Assembly: GCA_049999805.1 (NCBI GenBank)
Contig: JBNGIO010006382.1
Location: 388,182 to 431,819, forward strand
From: Folioceros fuciformis
Lineage: Eukaryota > Anthocerotophyta > Anthocerotopsida > Anthocerotales
Length of the DNA stretch: 43,638 bases
Reading direction: 5' to 3'
The notes beneath the pieces are model-generated. The model was not told the origin of the DNA. It was given only the letters and a program-made list of their open reading frames with translations, and made no database searches. The position numbers and the translations under genes are program-made. Positions 22,492-31,699 of the stretch are shown here, one piece after another (positions within the stretch are counted from its first letter, which is position 1; each line of letters begins with the position of its first letter).

Positions 22492-24066
22492 ATGTTGAAG
22501 ATAGCAACTTGTGGGCCTCCAGCTCGAAGCTGTGTTTCCTATTCAGACCTAGGGGCAACCGGTCCCTCGGCCCTAAATCCATGGCCCAGAGACGATCAAA
22601 TCTCGGGCTCCGGCAAGACAGTGGGAGTGACGGGAAGTTGCAGCTTTCTGGGGGTTGAAATCGTGAAACTACTTCTCCGCAAGGGGTACAGAGTTCGGGC
22701 CATCGTGCAACGAATGTCTGGTACAGTGTTTGGAGGCCGCTCTTTTCACCTCCACCTTAATTCTCAAACCTTTCGAAATATGCCGGGTTTCAAGCTCCCA
22801 GTTGCAGCCACTGCTGATCTTGCATGCAGACTGTGTATGGCGCAGATACCGAGGCAAGGGAGAGGGCCATCGAGCAGTTCCTCACGGAGCTGCTTCATGC
22901 AGGAAATGAGGTAACACGTCTAGAGCTCGTGGATTTTGATGTGATGGATCTTGACGACACAGTTGCTGCGCTCCAAGGCTGCGACGCCATCTTTCACACC
23001 GTCTCTGCCGTAGATCCAAACTCCATCTCGGGATACCAGGTGCATGCCGCGCGTGCGCATGCGGTTGCTGCTTGGCGCTTTGTGCCATCCAGCCCCCTCA
23101 TTTGTTTTGGTGTGAAATTTTGATGGCAGGAGCACACGGTGGATGCAGAGGTGAAGGGAACCAGCAACGTAGTAGCAGCATGCGCGAGAGCCGAAACAGT
23201 ATCCGCTTTAATTCTCACCTCCTCTGCCGCAACCGTTGTGTGGTGTGAGCAAGTGCTCTCGGCCGACACTCACCTCACAGCAACCATCAACAGCGCGGAA
23301 CAAAAGGTGCACTTCGTCAACACATCCCGCCAAACCTGTTCCTGTTCAAGCAGTGGCTCCTGCTGCTACAAGCTGATGAATCTCACCTCGGCGCACCTTC
23401 TGTACAGTGACTCACAGCTTTGCAGAGAGAAAAAGGTATCCATTACATGGAAATTGCAATCATCCCTGCTATGACATTTTTGGACACTAGCAAAACGATC
23501 TTATGAACGTAACGCAGAGCCTGCAAATATTGTGTCAAGTGCAGCTGTGGTTTGCGTTAGCCAAGACCGAGGCAGAGAAGGCAGCTTGGAATCTAGCCAA
23601 GGCGACAGGCGTCCGAATGCTGGCGGTAAATCCTGCGCTCCTCACTGGGCCCGATTTCGTGGAAAAGAATGCCACTCCTACCATAGCTTATCTCAAAGGT
23701 AAGGTTATACACTCAACAGTACAAGTCGTGAACATCAACCTTGCATCTTCTAACGCTGTGTGACAGTGTGAGATGCGCTGACGTCAAAACGTGTGACTCC
23801 GGGTCCCTGGACGCATGTAAATAAAAGCACCTGACTCGTTTCCCTGGATGGAAACAGGCGCGAAGGAGATGCAGCAAAAGGGCCTTCTGGCACACGTGAG
23901 CGTGACGCACGCTGCCCACGCACATGTTCACGTGTTTGAGCGTCATATCTCCAATGCCGTGGGCGAAGCTCAGTCGAGGTACATTTGCTTCGATGAATCC
24001 TTCACGGACGCGGAGCTTGCGACGCTTGCATCCCAACTGTCCCCTCTTGTGCACCTCCCTTTGTGA
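22492..24066 (+). CDS. CCR/SNL6-like short-chain reductase, catalytic Tyr replaced
   Basis: Five exons give 363 residues: 22492-22720, 22846-23039, 23130-23435, 23545-23698 and 23858-24066. The extended-SDR fold resembles the cinnamoyl-CoA reductase-like (SNL6-type) clade: VGVTGSCSFLGVEIVKLLLRK, GCDAIFHTVSAVDP, EVKGTSNVVAACARAETVSA, LILTSSAATVVW, LAKTEAEKAAWNLAKATGVR, AVNPALLTGPD, and LKGAKEMQQKGLLAHVSV with a closing LASQLSPLV. The YxxxK motif reads FALAK (TTT at the Tyr codon), and the middle Gly of the usual TGxxGFLG nucleotide-binding loop is Ser. Lys and Ser of the triad remain. The middle of exon 3 (about 23307-23400) is Cys/Ser-rich and unlike the family; an extra intron there is possible. 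I infer a diverged, possibly non-catalytic protein. The start Met is uncertain. Confidence 0.78.
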
Positions 24067-24260
24067 TGATGGGCATAGCATTCATTTGCCTACAGGCGTC
24101 TGAGTCTACAGAATGTACATCAGCTATTTACAGTTACACCACTTGCACAAGCCAATGCTGTACAAGAACACTTTTCAGGGCAGGGCTCGCATATGTACTT
24201 GCAGGGCCTGTCAAGCAGTCACAACTTGAAGGTGCTTCAGGCAGGCCCAAGTTGTGTGAC

Positions 24261-26030
24261 TCACAAGGGGCAGCTTTTCAGAATTGTCGCTTCTATGGTG
24301 ATGCCAGGGCCGAAGGCCATGATGGCGCCCCAGTCGCTGCCCAGGCCTGTCGTCGATTTCCCTTGCTCCTTCGACAACTTGAGCATCCGATCCATAACGA
24401 AGAATATTGACGATGACGCCAGGTTGCCGTAATTCGCCAACATCCAGCGAGTGCACTCCAACTTGCTGGCGGACAGCTGCAGACCCCGCTCCACCCCGTC
24501 GATGATCGCGGGACCCCCCGGATGCATGATCCAGAACATGTCGTTCCAGGTCAGATCGCTGCCCTGCGGATCCGGACGCGGCTGTGTGTGCATCTGCCTC
24601 GCGTACTGCGGCCCCCAGTTGGCGCCACTCGCCATCGCAAGTTGGAGAATAGCGAACTCCTCCGCCAACTTGTGGTAGCTCCGGGAGCTGACGTCCGCAA
24701 AATGTCGATGTCTGGCTGCGTTCATCACGTGGTTCATCCCCGCCGCAGTGACGACCCCGGTCATAAAGTCCTTCACGTTCCGCTCCACCAGATTCGGTAG
24801 ATCCTTGTCCAAGCGGTACACGAAGCCGGCCTCTGTGGTGTTGCCGGTCACGGCGTAAGCGCTGCCCGGGATCAACCGCTGCCCCGCCCAGTGCAGATCG
24901 TAGAGCGGCCGCTCCATCCCGGGCCTGGGATCCGTCCCTAGAACCAGGGCAGCAGCGCCGTCTCCGAACAATGCAGACTGCACCAGCGCGTCCTTCTTCG
25001 CTTGACTGGGAGGTTGGAAATGCGCCAGGGTCACCTCACTCGTCACCACCAGAACCCGCGACCCGGGATTGTTCTCCGCGAAATTCTTGCCGACGCGCAG
25101 CGCGGTTCCGCCTGCAGAGCAAGCCTGATCGACGCCAAGCACCAGCGTTAACAACGGGGAAGTTCGCACACTCACGATCAAGCTCGGAAGGGAAAAAATT
25201 TCACAATGAGCTTGCGTCTGCCTGTGTTGCAACCTCGGTCGATCTCAACCATGGTGCACGACGCTCCACTAACTCGCTTACCAGCTGGTACAGCATCACA
25301 CGCTGCGTATCCGGGGCCAGGTCCAGGATTTGGACCAGAGATGCATCCGCGCCGGGGCAGGACACGCCTCCCGTGGCTGCCATCACGACGTGCGTGATCT
25401 CCGACTTGGGCCGCCCCCAGTCCTCGATCGCCTTCATGGCAGCCTTGGCCGCCAGCAACGGGACCTCTCGCTTCATGATCTCCTCTCTGCCGTTGAGCGA
25501 CGGCCCGCCGACCGGCAGCCGCCGCAGCACCTCCTTGGACACGGTCAGGTACCGGCGTGTCACACCCGCGCCCTGGCCTGCACACACACACACACACACA
25601 CACAATCGTCATCATTCCAGTTTTACTCCCCGTGGGCCACCCCGACAGATCATCACGTATCACTCCTCCCAGTCGTGAACCACCGGGTGTCCCCGACTCG
25701 TGACATGACCACGACCAGTCGCCATCACTTCACCACGACGCACTCCGGCAAGGCAAGCAGGTCACACTTACAGATCTGAGTGAACTTTTTCTTGAGGTCC
25801 TCCGTCTCCTTCATCGGCTCCTTCTCGCCCACGCTGTTGCTGCCGCCGCCGAGGAGGAAATCGGGGTAGTCTGCTTGCTCGACGCACTGCGGGGGCACGG
25901 CGGTGCCAAGAGCCAGAATCGCAGCCGAACGCGTCGGCTCCGCACCGGAGTGCATGTGCGCGAGACGCCTCCAGCCGCGGAGGGCGTGGGAGCTCTTCCG
26001 AGCATAATCGGCGATGCGCAGACTCGTCAT
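24261..26030 (-). CDS. Type III polyketide synthase, CHS-like, copy 1
   Basis: Three exons give 472 residues: 25772-26030, 25282-25577 and 24261-25124. Intron 1 splits a Cys codon (T|GC) after KKKFTQI, the position conserved in plant chalcone synthases. Intron 2 ends four bases before the catalytic Cys codon. The triad is visible: Cys in YQL-ACSAGGTALR, His in MFWIMHPGGPAI and Asn in NYGNLASSSIFF. The usual GCFAGG is ACSAGG, GFGPG is AFGPG, and the CHS Met137 position reads Cys (GVSCPGAD). About 50 extra residues sit just before WNDMFW, which explains much of the excess over the usual ~390. Such enzymes extend a CoA starter with malonyl-CoA; the product cannot be predicted. It is convergent with the CCR-like gene, with stops 194 bp apart. 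Confidence 0.9.
25581..25604. repeat. (CA)12 microsatellite at a 3' splice site
   Basis: On the gene strand this is (TG)12, and the CAG acceptor of PKS copy 1 intron 1 (25578-25580) follows directly. It occupies the place of the polypyrimidine tract. Confidence 0.95.
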
Positions 26031-26990
26031 GGCGTGGAGCTGGTGTGAGGAGCGCGCGCGGAATTGCTATCTAGCTGTGTGGAGCAAGCACACAGGAATA
26101 CTAGCGCTGGCGACGGTGACGGTGACGGTGACGGTGATGCAGAGCGCAAGGCAGGACCGATCTGGTCACTGGAGTGAACCCCGGGGATGCATGCAAGTGC
26201 AGGGCGAGACAGACAACGGCCGAAGCACCTGCCGCATTTATATTACGGCACCCGGGCTGGAGGCTTTGCCGACGTCTGCACAGCGCATTGAATGTGGCGA
26301 CTCCACTTTTGCAACAGGGGGGGGAGGGGCTGGCCCGCGACCATGTGTCTGTCCTCGCGAGGAGGAATCCCGGGTCACAAGACACGAATCGTCGGGGCTG
26401 GAGGACGCCATGCCGGAATTCGTAGAGCGTACGACGACAGGGGAGTGGCGAGTCAGAGCGTCTGCCGCAACCCCTCTCACCTTCCACATCAGTCCCCGGT
26501 CAGCCACGCAGCGGCACCTTGGCCTGACGTCAAGCTCACCAGGCGATAGTTTGGCCCTTGTCCATCGATCCTATGCCCGTCCGTTCGCCAGCCACCACCG
26601 ATAGATATCTTCTTTTCTCCTATTGGTTCGCGGCTTCCAGCGTCTGCCATTGGTCTTAGAATTACAGCTCGTGTCCTGATGCGTGTCTGGAGCGCCGGGG
26701 GCCCGGCGCCCACACCCTGGTTCCTCTTGCTCTCCGGAGCGCCTGCTCATTCCCCATCCACCACGGTACCATCGCCGTGCCTCCCCCACTCAAAACCCGT
26801 ACCGCGTGCGATACCCCCATGGCCCTAGTTTCGCGCCACTCACTTCACGGACCAATGCCTGTGCTCCAAGGTTGTCTCTAGGGAGGATGTGTTTGAGTTC
26901 GGAGAACTTGCAACTCTTCAAAATTCCAAAGTCAATCATTCTCCCAACACTAGCATGCAATAGGATGTTTCTTCGCATTATTTATCGTTC
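26031..26990. promoter_or_regulatory. GC-rich 5' flank of PKS copy 1
   Basis: This holds a GGTGAC-type hexanucleotide repeat (26112-26138) in the likely 5' UTR and a TATA-like box further up. Overlapping frames on both strands show no motif. Base composition changes abruptly near 27000. Confidence 0.45.
26236..26242 (-). promoter_or_regulatory. Candidate TATA box of PKS copy 1
   Basis: The minus strand reads TATAAAT in a GC-rich setting about 205 bp upstream of the start codon. The spacing is plausible for a plant core promoter with a long 5' UTR. There is no direct evidence of use. Confidence 0.35.
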
Positions 26991-27714
26991 CACTCCTCAT
27001 TCATCCATTTTTATGATGAGGTAAGGGTACGGCAGCAGCTGTTTCATGCACAAGAATGTAGAGGTCATGTCTAAGAATATGGAGGTCATACAGAATAATC
27101 TAATAAGATAGATCCTATTCAGATACATATCGAATCAATCTATATGATACATGACTGACAACATGTCCATATGTCTCGTATCTCATAACCGGAATGTGTT
27201 TTCTTTGTGTTGAAAAATAATGGAAAATCCCATCTACTTCAAAGATTGGAAACACAACCCGAGCAAGGCTAAAAACCATCATAATATATATAATATATAA
27301 ACGTAAAAAAAAGATCAAAAAATTCAATTTAGATTGTGGATAACAAATGACAATCATATGTGTATTCCTAGAGAAAATATCTTGAATATCTATCAAAGAT
27401 CATGAACTACCTTTCATGATCTTTGGTAAGCCATGTGATGTATCGATCCATGGCATATTAAGAGCTATAGATATATGTATGGGTTGATATTTATGGAACT
27501 AGCCCCCTCTTTCAACCAGGCTATGATCTCTCTCCCCCTCCTATGCCTTAAGCTTAAGGTAGCTGGGATCTCCCATGTCTTTTTAAATGAAATATACAAA
27601 AATTCTTGGTTTCGTCCGTACCAGAAGGATAATTCAAGGGAGCTATGTAATATATATATATATATTAAAAATAATAGTGATAATTTTATTAAATTTCAAC
27701 ACTTACTAGTAAGT

Positions 27715-28160
27715 AAGTATTGGTATTTTCTATTATTGAAAAAGATATGAAAGTCCCATCAACTTGAAAGATTGGAGGAACAACCGAATAGGCCAAAGGC
27801 ATACTAGCCCTTTTGAACATTGTTTTCAAAAACTATTTACTACTCCCAAAATGTCATAATGTAGAATGTAGAATAACAAAAGGCGTAGCTACTCTACCTA
27901 GAGGAGTGCCAAAAAAGCTGCTTGACTTGCGCTTGTACTTAAATATTGCGCTTGTATTTAAGTATTGGTATTTTCTATTATTGAAAAAGAGATGAAAGTC
28001 CCATCAACTTGAAAGATTGGAGGAACAACAGAATAGGCCAAAGGCATACTAGCCCCTTCTAACATCATTCTCAAAAACTATTTACTACTCCCAAAATGTC
28101 ACGATGTGGAATAACAAAAGGCCTACCTAAACCCGTGCCGAAGAAGCTGCTTGACTTGCT
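27715..28160. repeat. Two ~200-bp direct repeats
   Basis: The segment starting AAGTATTGGTATTTTC at 27715 recurs at 27960. Both continue through a 'gatatgaaagtcccatcaa'-type core to a shared AGCTGCTTGACTTGC near 27918 and 28147. The copies differ by small indels and substitutions, so the duplication is not recent. Confidence 0.85.
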
Positions 28161-28187
28161 TATGTTGCTATTCTCAAAAACCGCGTT

Positions 28188-28309
28188 AGCCAATACTCTT
28201 TGCAAAGTAATGGATATGAAGGTCATCATAGAGGAAAGAGGGAAAATAAGCCAATACTCTTTGCAAAGTAATGGATATGAAGGCCATCATAGAGGAAAGA
28301 GGGAAAATA
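28188..28309. repeat. 61-bp tandem duplication
   Basis: The unit beginning AGCCAATACTCTTTGC at 28188 repeats from 28249, with one difference visible (ggtcatc against ggccatc). Confidence 0.9.
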
Positions 28310-28455
28310 CCATTCCTATGACTCTGATAAGCCTTGGCACGGGAGAACACCATTCCTATAACTCTAATAAGCCTTGGCACGAGAGAACACCATTCCTATG
28401 ACTCTGATAAGCCTTGGCACGGGAGAATTCCTATAACTCTGATAAGCCATGGCAC
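28310..28455. repeat. 40-bp tandem repeat, about 3.6 copies
   Basis: Units begin CCATTCCTAT at 28310, 28350 and 28390, with a truncated fourth at 28428. Each contains GATAAGCC(T/A)TGGCAC. It directly abuts the 61-bp duplication. Confidence 0.9.
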
Positions 28456-29579
28456 ACTCCTTGATGAACCTTGAAAAGTCTTCGTCCATGGCCCCATGAG
28501 TCTCAAGAACAAGGGGATGAAAATATATCTATCTCATCTTGTAGGGCAAAATACTTATGGACTTTGGCACTTGCACAACCCTCCGTTCCCTAACCAAGGG
28601 TTGATAATGACGTGCTTGCAAATCGAATTTCTAGTGAAATTTGTGACAACCACATCAGTGACACAAACCTATTTCCCTATATTGAAAAAAAGGTCGGTTC
28701 TAAGTGCAACTCTGTTGCACAAAGTATATGGACGCTCCCTATACGAAAGAAACCCACACTCCCTAGTTATTGAGAACATTACATCTTGAACTGCATCCTA
28801 GGTGGCACTGTAGTGCCCCCTAATGAGATAGGGTGCTAGACAGGACCTTGTATCGACAATGGCAACCCCACAACTACATGTAAAGAGAGAAAAGGCCAAG
28901 AAGTGGGCCAAACCTAAGCGAAATCTCATCACGGCGGCGAAAGTTGCAAGTGCAATTCGAAACACCTGGATGCAAAGTCGAGCTAAAAGCCAAAAGCAAA
29001 GAGTCCACTTCTTTACCTGAATAAGAGTGAATACGAGCCCAAGAAGACCTAGAGATAAATGAGTCTGAAAAAAGGGCTCTTAGTGGGTTTTCCAAGAGAG
29101 AGGCTCCTCAACCCTTCCCTAGAAAAGAAGGTGAAAGAAGGTAGAGTCTCCTGAGCCTCCAAAGGTAAAGAGTCCCTAGCTCGCCTAAGAGATACCTTAA
29201 AGGAAAAATGCCCTCCTCAACGCTTGAGATAAAATCTTCAAGAAGAGGAGAATCTTGCAACAAAAAGGGCAAGTTAGTACTGAGAAAGACAGCTAGGGCA
29301 GAGACCTCCATAATCAAAAGACCAAAGGTAACCGACAAGGAAGCCTACTTCCAAGCCAAATCACTGACAACACCCTTGAAGCTGCGTGGACCTATAATGT
29401 CCACAAGAGTGTGCATAACTTGATTGCAGACTTAATAAGAAAACTAGAAGGCGCAACAGTTCTAATAAGATAACCTGGTCATAGGTCACCTACCAAATAA
29501 AGAATACCAAACATAATCTGACATTCATTAATATGTGAGAGGCTCATGATATGAGTCAACATTTGAAAAATAGTAAGGT

Positions 29580-29760
29580 CCCACAAAATACCAAGACTCG
29601 AAGTCACTGTAACGATATCCCCAAAACACCGATATCCCCAAAACACCAAGACTAGAAGTCACTGTAATGATATCCCCAAAACACCAAGACTCGAAGTCAC
29701 TGCGGGGTAACGATATCCCCAAACACCAAGACTCGAAGTCCCTGTGGACTAATGATATCA
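29580..29760. repeat. Irregular ~38-bp tandem repeat
   Basis: Four units carry CACCAAGACTCGAAGTC and GATATCCCCAAAAC, with variable spacing (about 38-54 bp). Confidence 0.85.
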
Positions 29761-29960
29761 AACCCTTAATAGAACTAAACCCTACATTTAGACAGCTTCT
29801 TAACCTGACGCCTATCCTAGAGCACCCAAGAAGACAGCTTAACCCTCACGATTATCCTGGAGCACCGAAGGCACCAGAAGAAGGGAAAGGAACAAAGTGC
29901 CACAGTTCTACGGCTCGAGACCAATATATCCACATTGGCCTAGGTAAATCGTTGTTGTGG

Positions 29961-31092
29961 TTGTAAAGGACAATTCCACTTGAGCAGAAGAGGCATCCAC
30001 CGACCGGCCGGTGCGGCACCAACTACAACTTTAAGCAACATGTTACAGGCCTAAAATCCATAAAAATGTGATGTACACTAAGAAAGAAGAGGCGTCGCAG
30101 GCCGCATTTGATTGAATCTTGGATGAATAGAGTTTCCTGTCGAAGAGTTCTTAATTAATTCATCACCAGGGACCCTGGTGTATGAGATCCAATGAAAAGG
30201 CAACTTGCAGTGGACTGTGAAGCAACTGGAAGGATCCTCTCCTGGTGCACGGATTTGTGATCACAATGGTTATTGCTTGTTCACGCCATTCTGAATTTGC
30301 TCAATTCCCCTTGTGGAGTCCTGCTGCTGATGAACGTGATTCACAAAAAGGATGTAGTACTTCGGCCTCTGCATCACCACAACCGTTGTCCACACAGAGA
30401 TTACAGAACACCTCACCTACACGGCACTCTTTTCCTCACCTGGATGATTGGAAATGCACTTTACGGGAACTGTGACTTCTAACATCAGACGGCATGAACC
30501 CTGTAGGCTACTGCAACTTTGAAGCGATTATGCCAGGCCTTTCCAACTCTCAGGCCCTAGCGCCTGCAGCTGGTGGCGTTGTGCAGAGCAGCAGTCGGAG
30601 GCCATAAATCCTAACCAGTCACAGGACTTGTTCGCTATACGTCATGCCTGTGATTTTGCAGTTTGTATGGCTGGCTATCCTGGGGGGTGGCTTACACCTT
30701 GAAGTGCTTCCTTCTCGATGATCGGCATCCAGGAACACTCTCCTTGCCTCAAGTGTGAGCTCACAGTTCCGTTGAAAACAAACACAGTTTTGATGAAAAA
30801 AGGCTCTTCATGTTTGAGCCTCTTGCAAGCTATGTAAATTATGCAGTGCAACACGTGTCACGATGCCAAGGCTTCAAATGCAAATCCGACAGTCACGTAG
30901 AGCCGTTCTTGACAGAGCACATTCAGGGTCCATGGAAGGCGGTCGTTAAAAATATCTCGTCCTGGAATCCACTCTCTTTGAACCTAGTGTCGTCAAGCTC
31001 CTGCTTCCAGTTCGAGTCCAGAGCGCCTCAACTTTCAGCAGTGCAGCAAGCGCAGACAGCGCTGCCAGCGGCTTCCTCCTTCCAGCAGGCTG
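29961..31092. other. Gene-poor region, no gene seen
   Basis: Short frames on both strands lack motifs. Base composition is again balanced. Nothing further can be supported. Confidence 0.4.
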
Positions 31093-31329
31093 CGTGGAGT
31101 TAGTGTACCCAGCGCAGCAACGGCGGAACAGTTCCACGAGACTAAGGATGCGCCTGCCCGAAAGGCGGACGAAACAGCCCGGTTCAAGCAAGAGAAGGGT
31201 GACGAGGCCCAGTAACGTGCCCAGGGCGTCAGCAAGACGGCCACGGACAAGGTCAAAAAAGCCGAGGAGGCCGGGAAGGGCGCCTTGGACCGGAGCAAGC
31301 AGGGAACTGCCGATGCCACCAATATCATG
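31093..31329 (+). pseudogene. LEA-like (LEA_4, 11-mer) fragment with in-frame stop
   Basis: The plus-strand frame reads AATAEQFHETKDAPARKADE and ARFKQEKGDEAQ, then a TAA at 31213-31215. In the same frame it continues GVSKTATDKVKKAEEAGKGA and DRSKQGTADATN. The Ala/Lys/Glu/Asp-rich pattern with T-x-D-K-x-K-x-A units is that of group 3 late-embryogenesis-abundant proteins, which form amphipathic helices on drying. The stop, short length and lack of a start Met point to a remnant. A functional exon of a larger gene is unlikely. Confidence 0.6.
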
Positions 31330-31551
31330 AGGACATGTATACACCCCGAACCACAAGTCATGGCCATCTGTACGCTAGGCACAGTTCGTAGTGCAGAGAC
31401 GCTACCCTGGGCCCCGAGACAAGTAGGCATGAAAAAGGTTGTGATCCTTGGATATTGTCCTTCGCTGAAGAAGCTCATGCTTCTTGATGGTGTTCGCTGA
31501 GACTCCTGGCATTTACAGGATTGATTGCGTCAAATTCATAGGTAGCCTCCG

Positions 31552-31650
31552 TTGCGTCACAGCTTGCCGTAGCCTTCGTTGCATCACAAGTTGCCTTCGT
31601 TGCATCACAAGTTGCCTTCGTAGCATCACAAGTTACCTTCGCTGCATCCT
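31552..31650. repeat. 21-bp minisatellite (heptapeptide-coding on minus strand)
   Basis: Units GCATCACAAGTTGCCTTCGT recur with 21-bp period at about 31581, 31602 and 31623, with diverged copies on the left. On the minus strand the frame encodes repeating D-A-T-K-A-T-C and is open from about 31670 to a stop near 31478, without a Met at its start. Confidence 0.85.
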
Positions 31651-31699
31651 TTAGAAGTGGGTACTTCCTTCAAGGAGACCCCGATCCCCGGCGCCCTAA

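Larger units (their letters stand above)
27030..29960. other. AT-rich repeat island between the PKS copies
   Basis: Base composition falls sharply from a GC-rich flank to AT-rich DNA and recovers near 30000. The island holds several nested tandem and direct repeats (listed separately), poly-A/T-rich runs and many short frames without recognisable domains. No reverse transcriptase, integrase or transposase motif was found. I infer decayed transposable-element DNA or inserted foreign/organellar-like AT-rich sequence, but cannot name its class. Confidence 0.55.

Noticed and set aside
24971-25678. 235-residue plus-strand frame over PKS copy 1
   Set aside because: It crosses two introns and the microsatellite and has low-complexity composition; it is antisense to a clear gene.
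27030-29960. CRISPR array or bacterial DNA in the repeat island
   Set aside because: Repeat units are contiguous and diverged, without uniform unique spacers, and the surroundings are eukaryotic.
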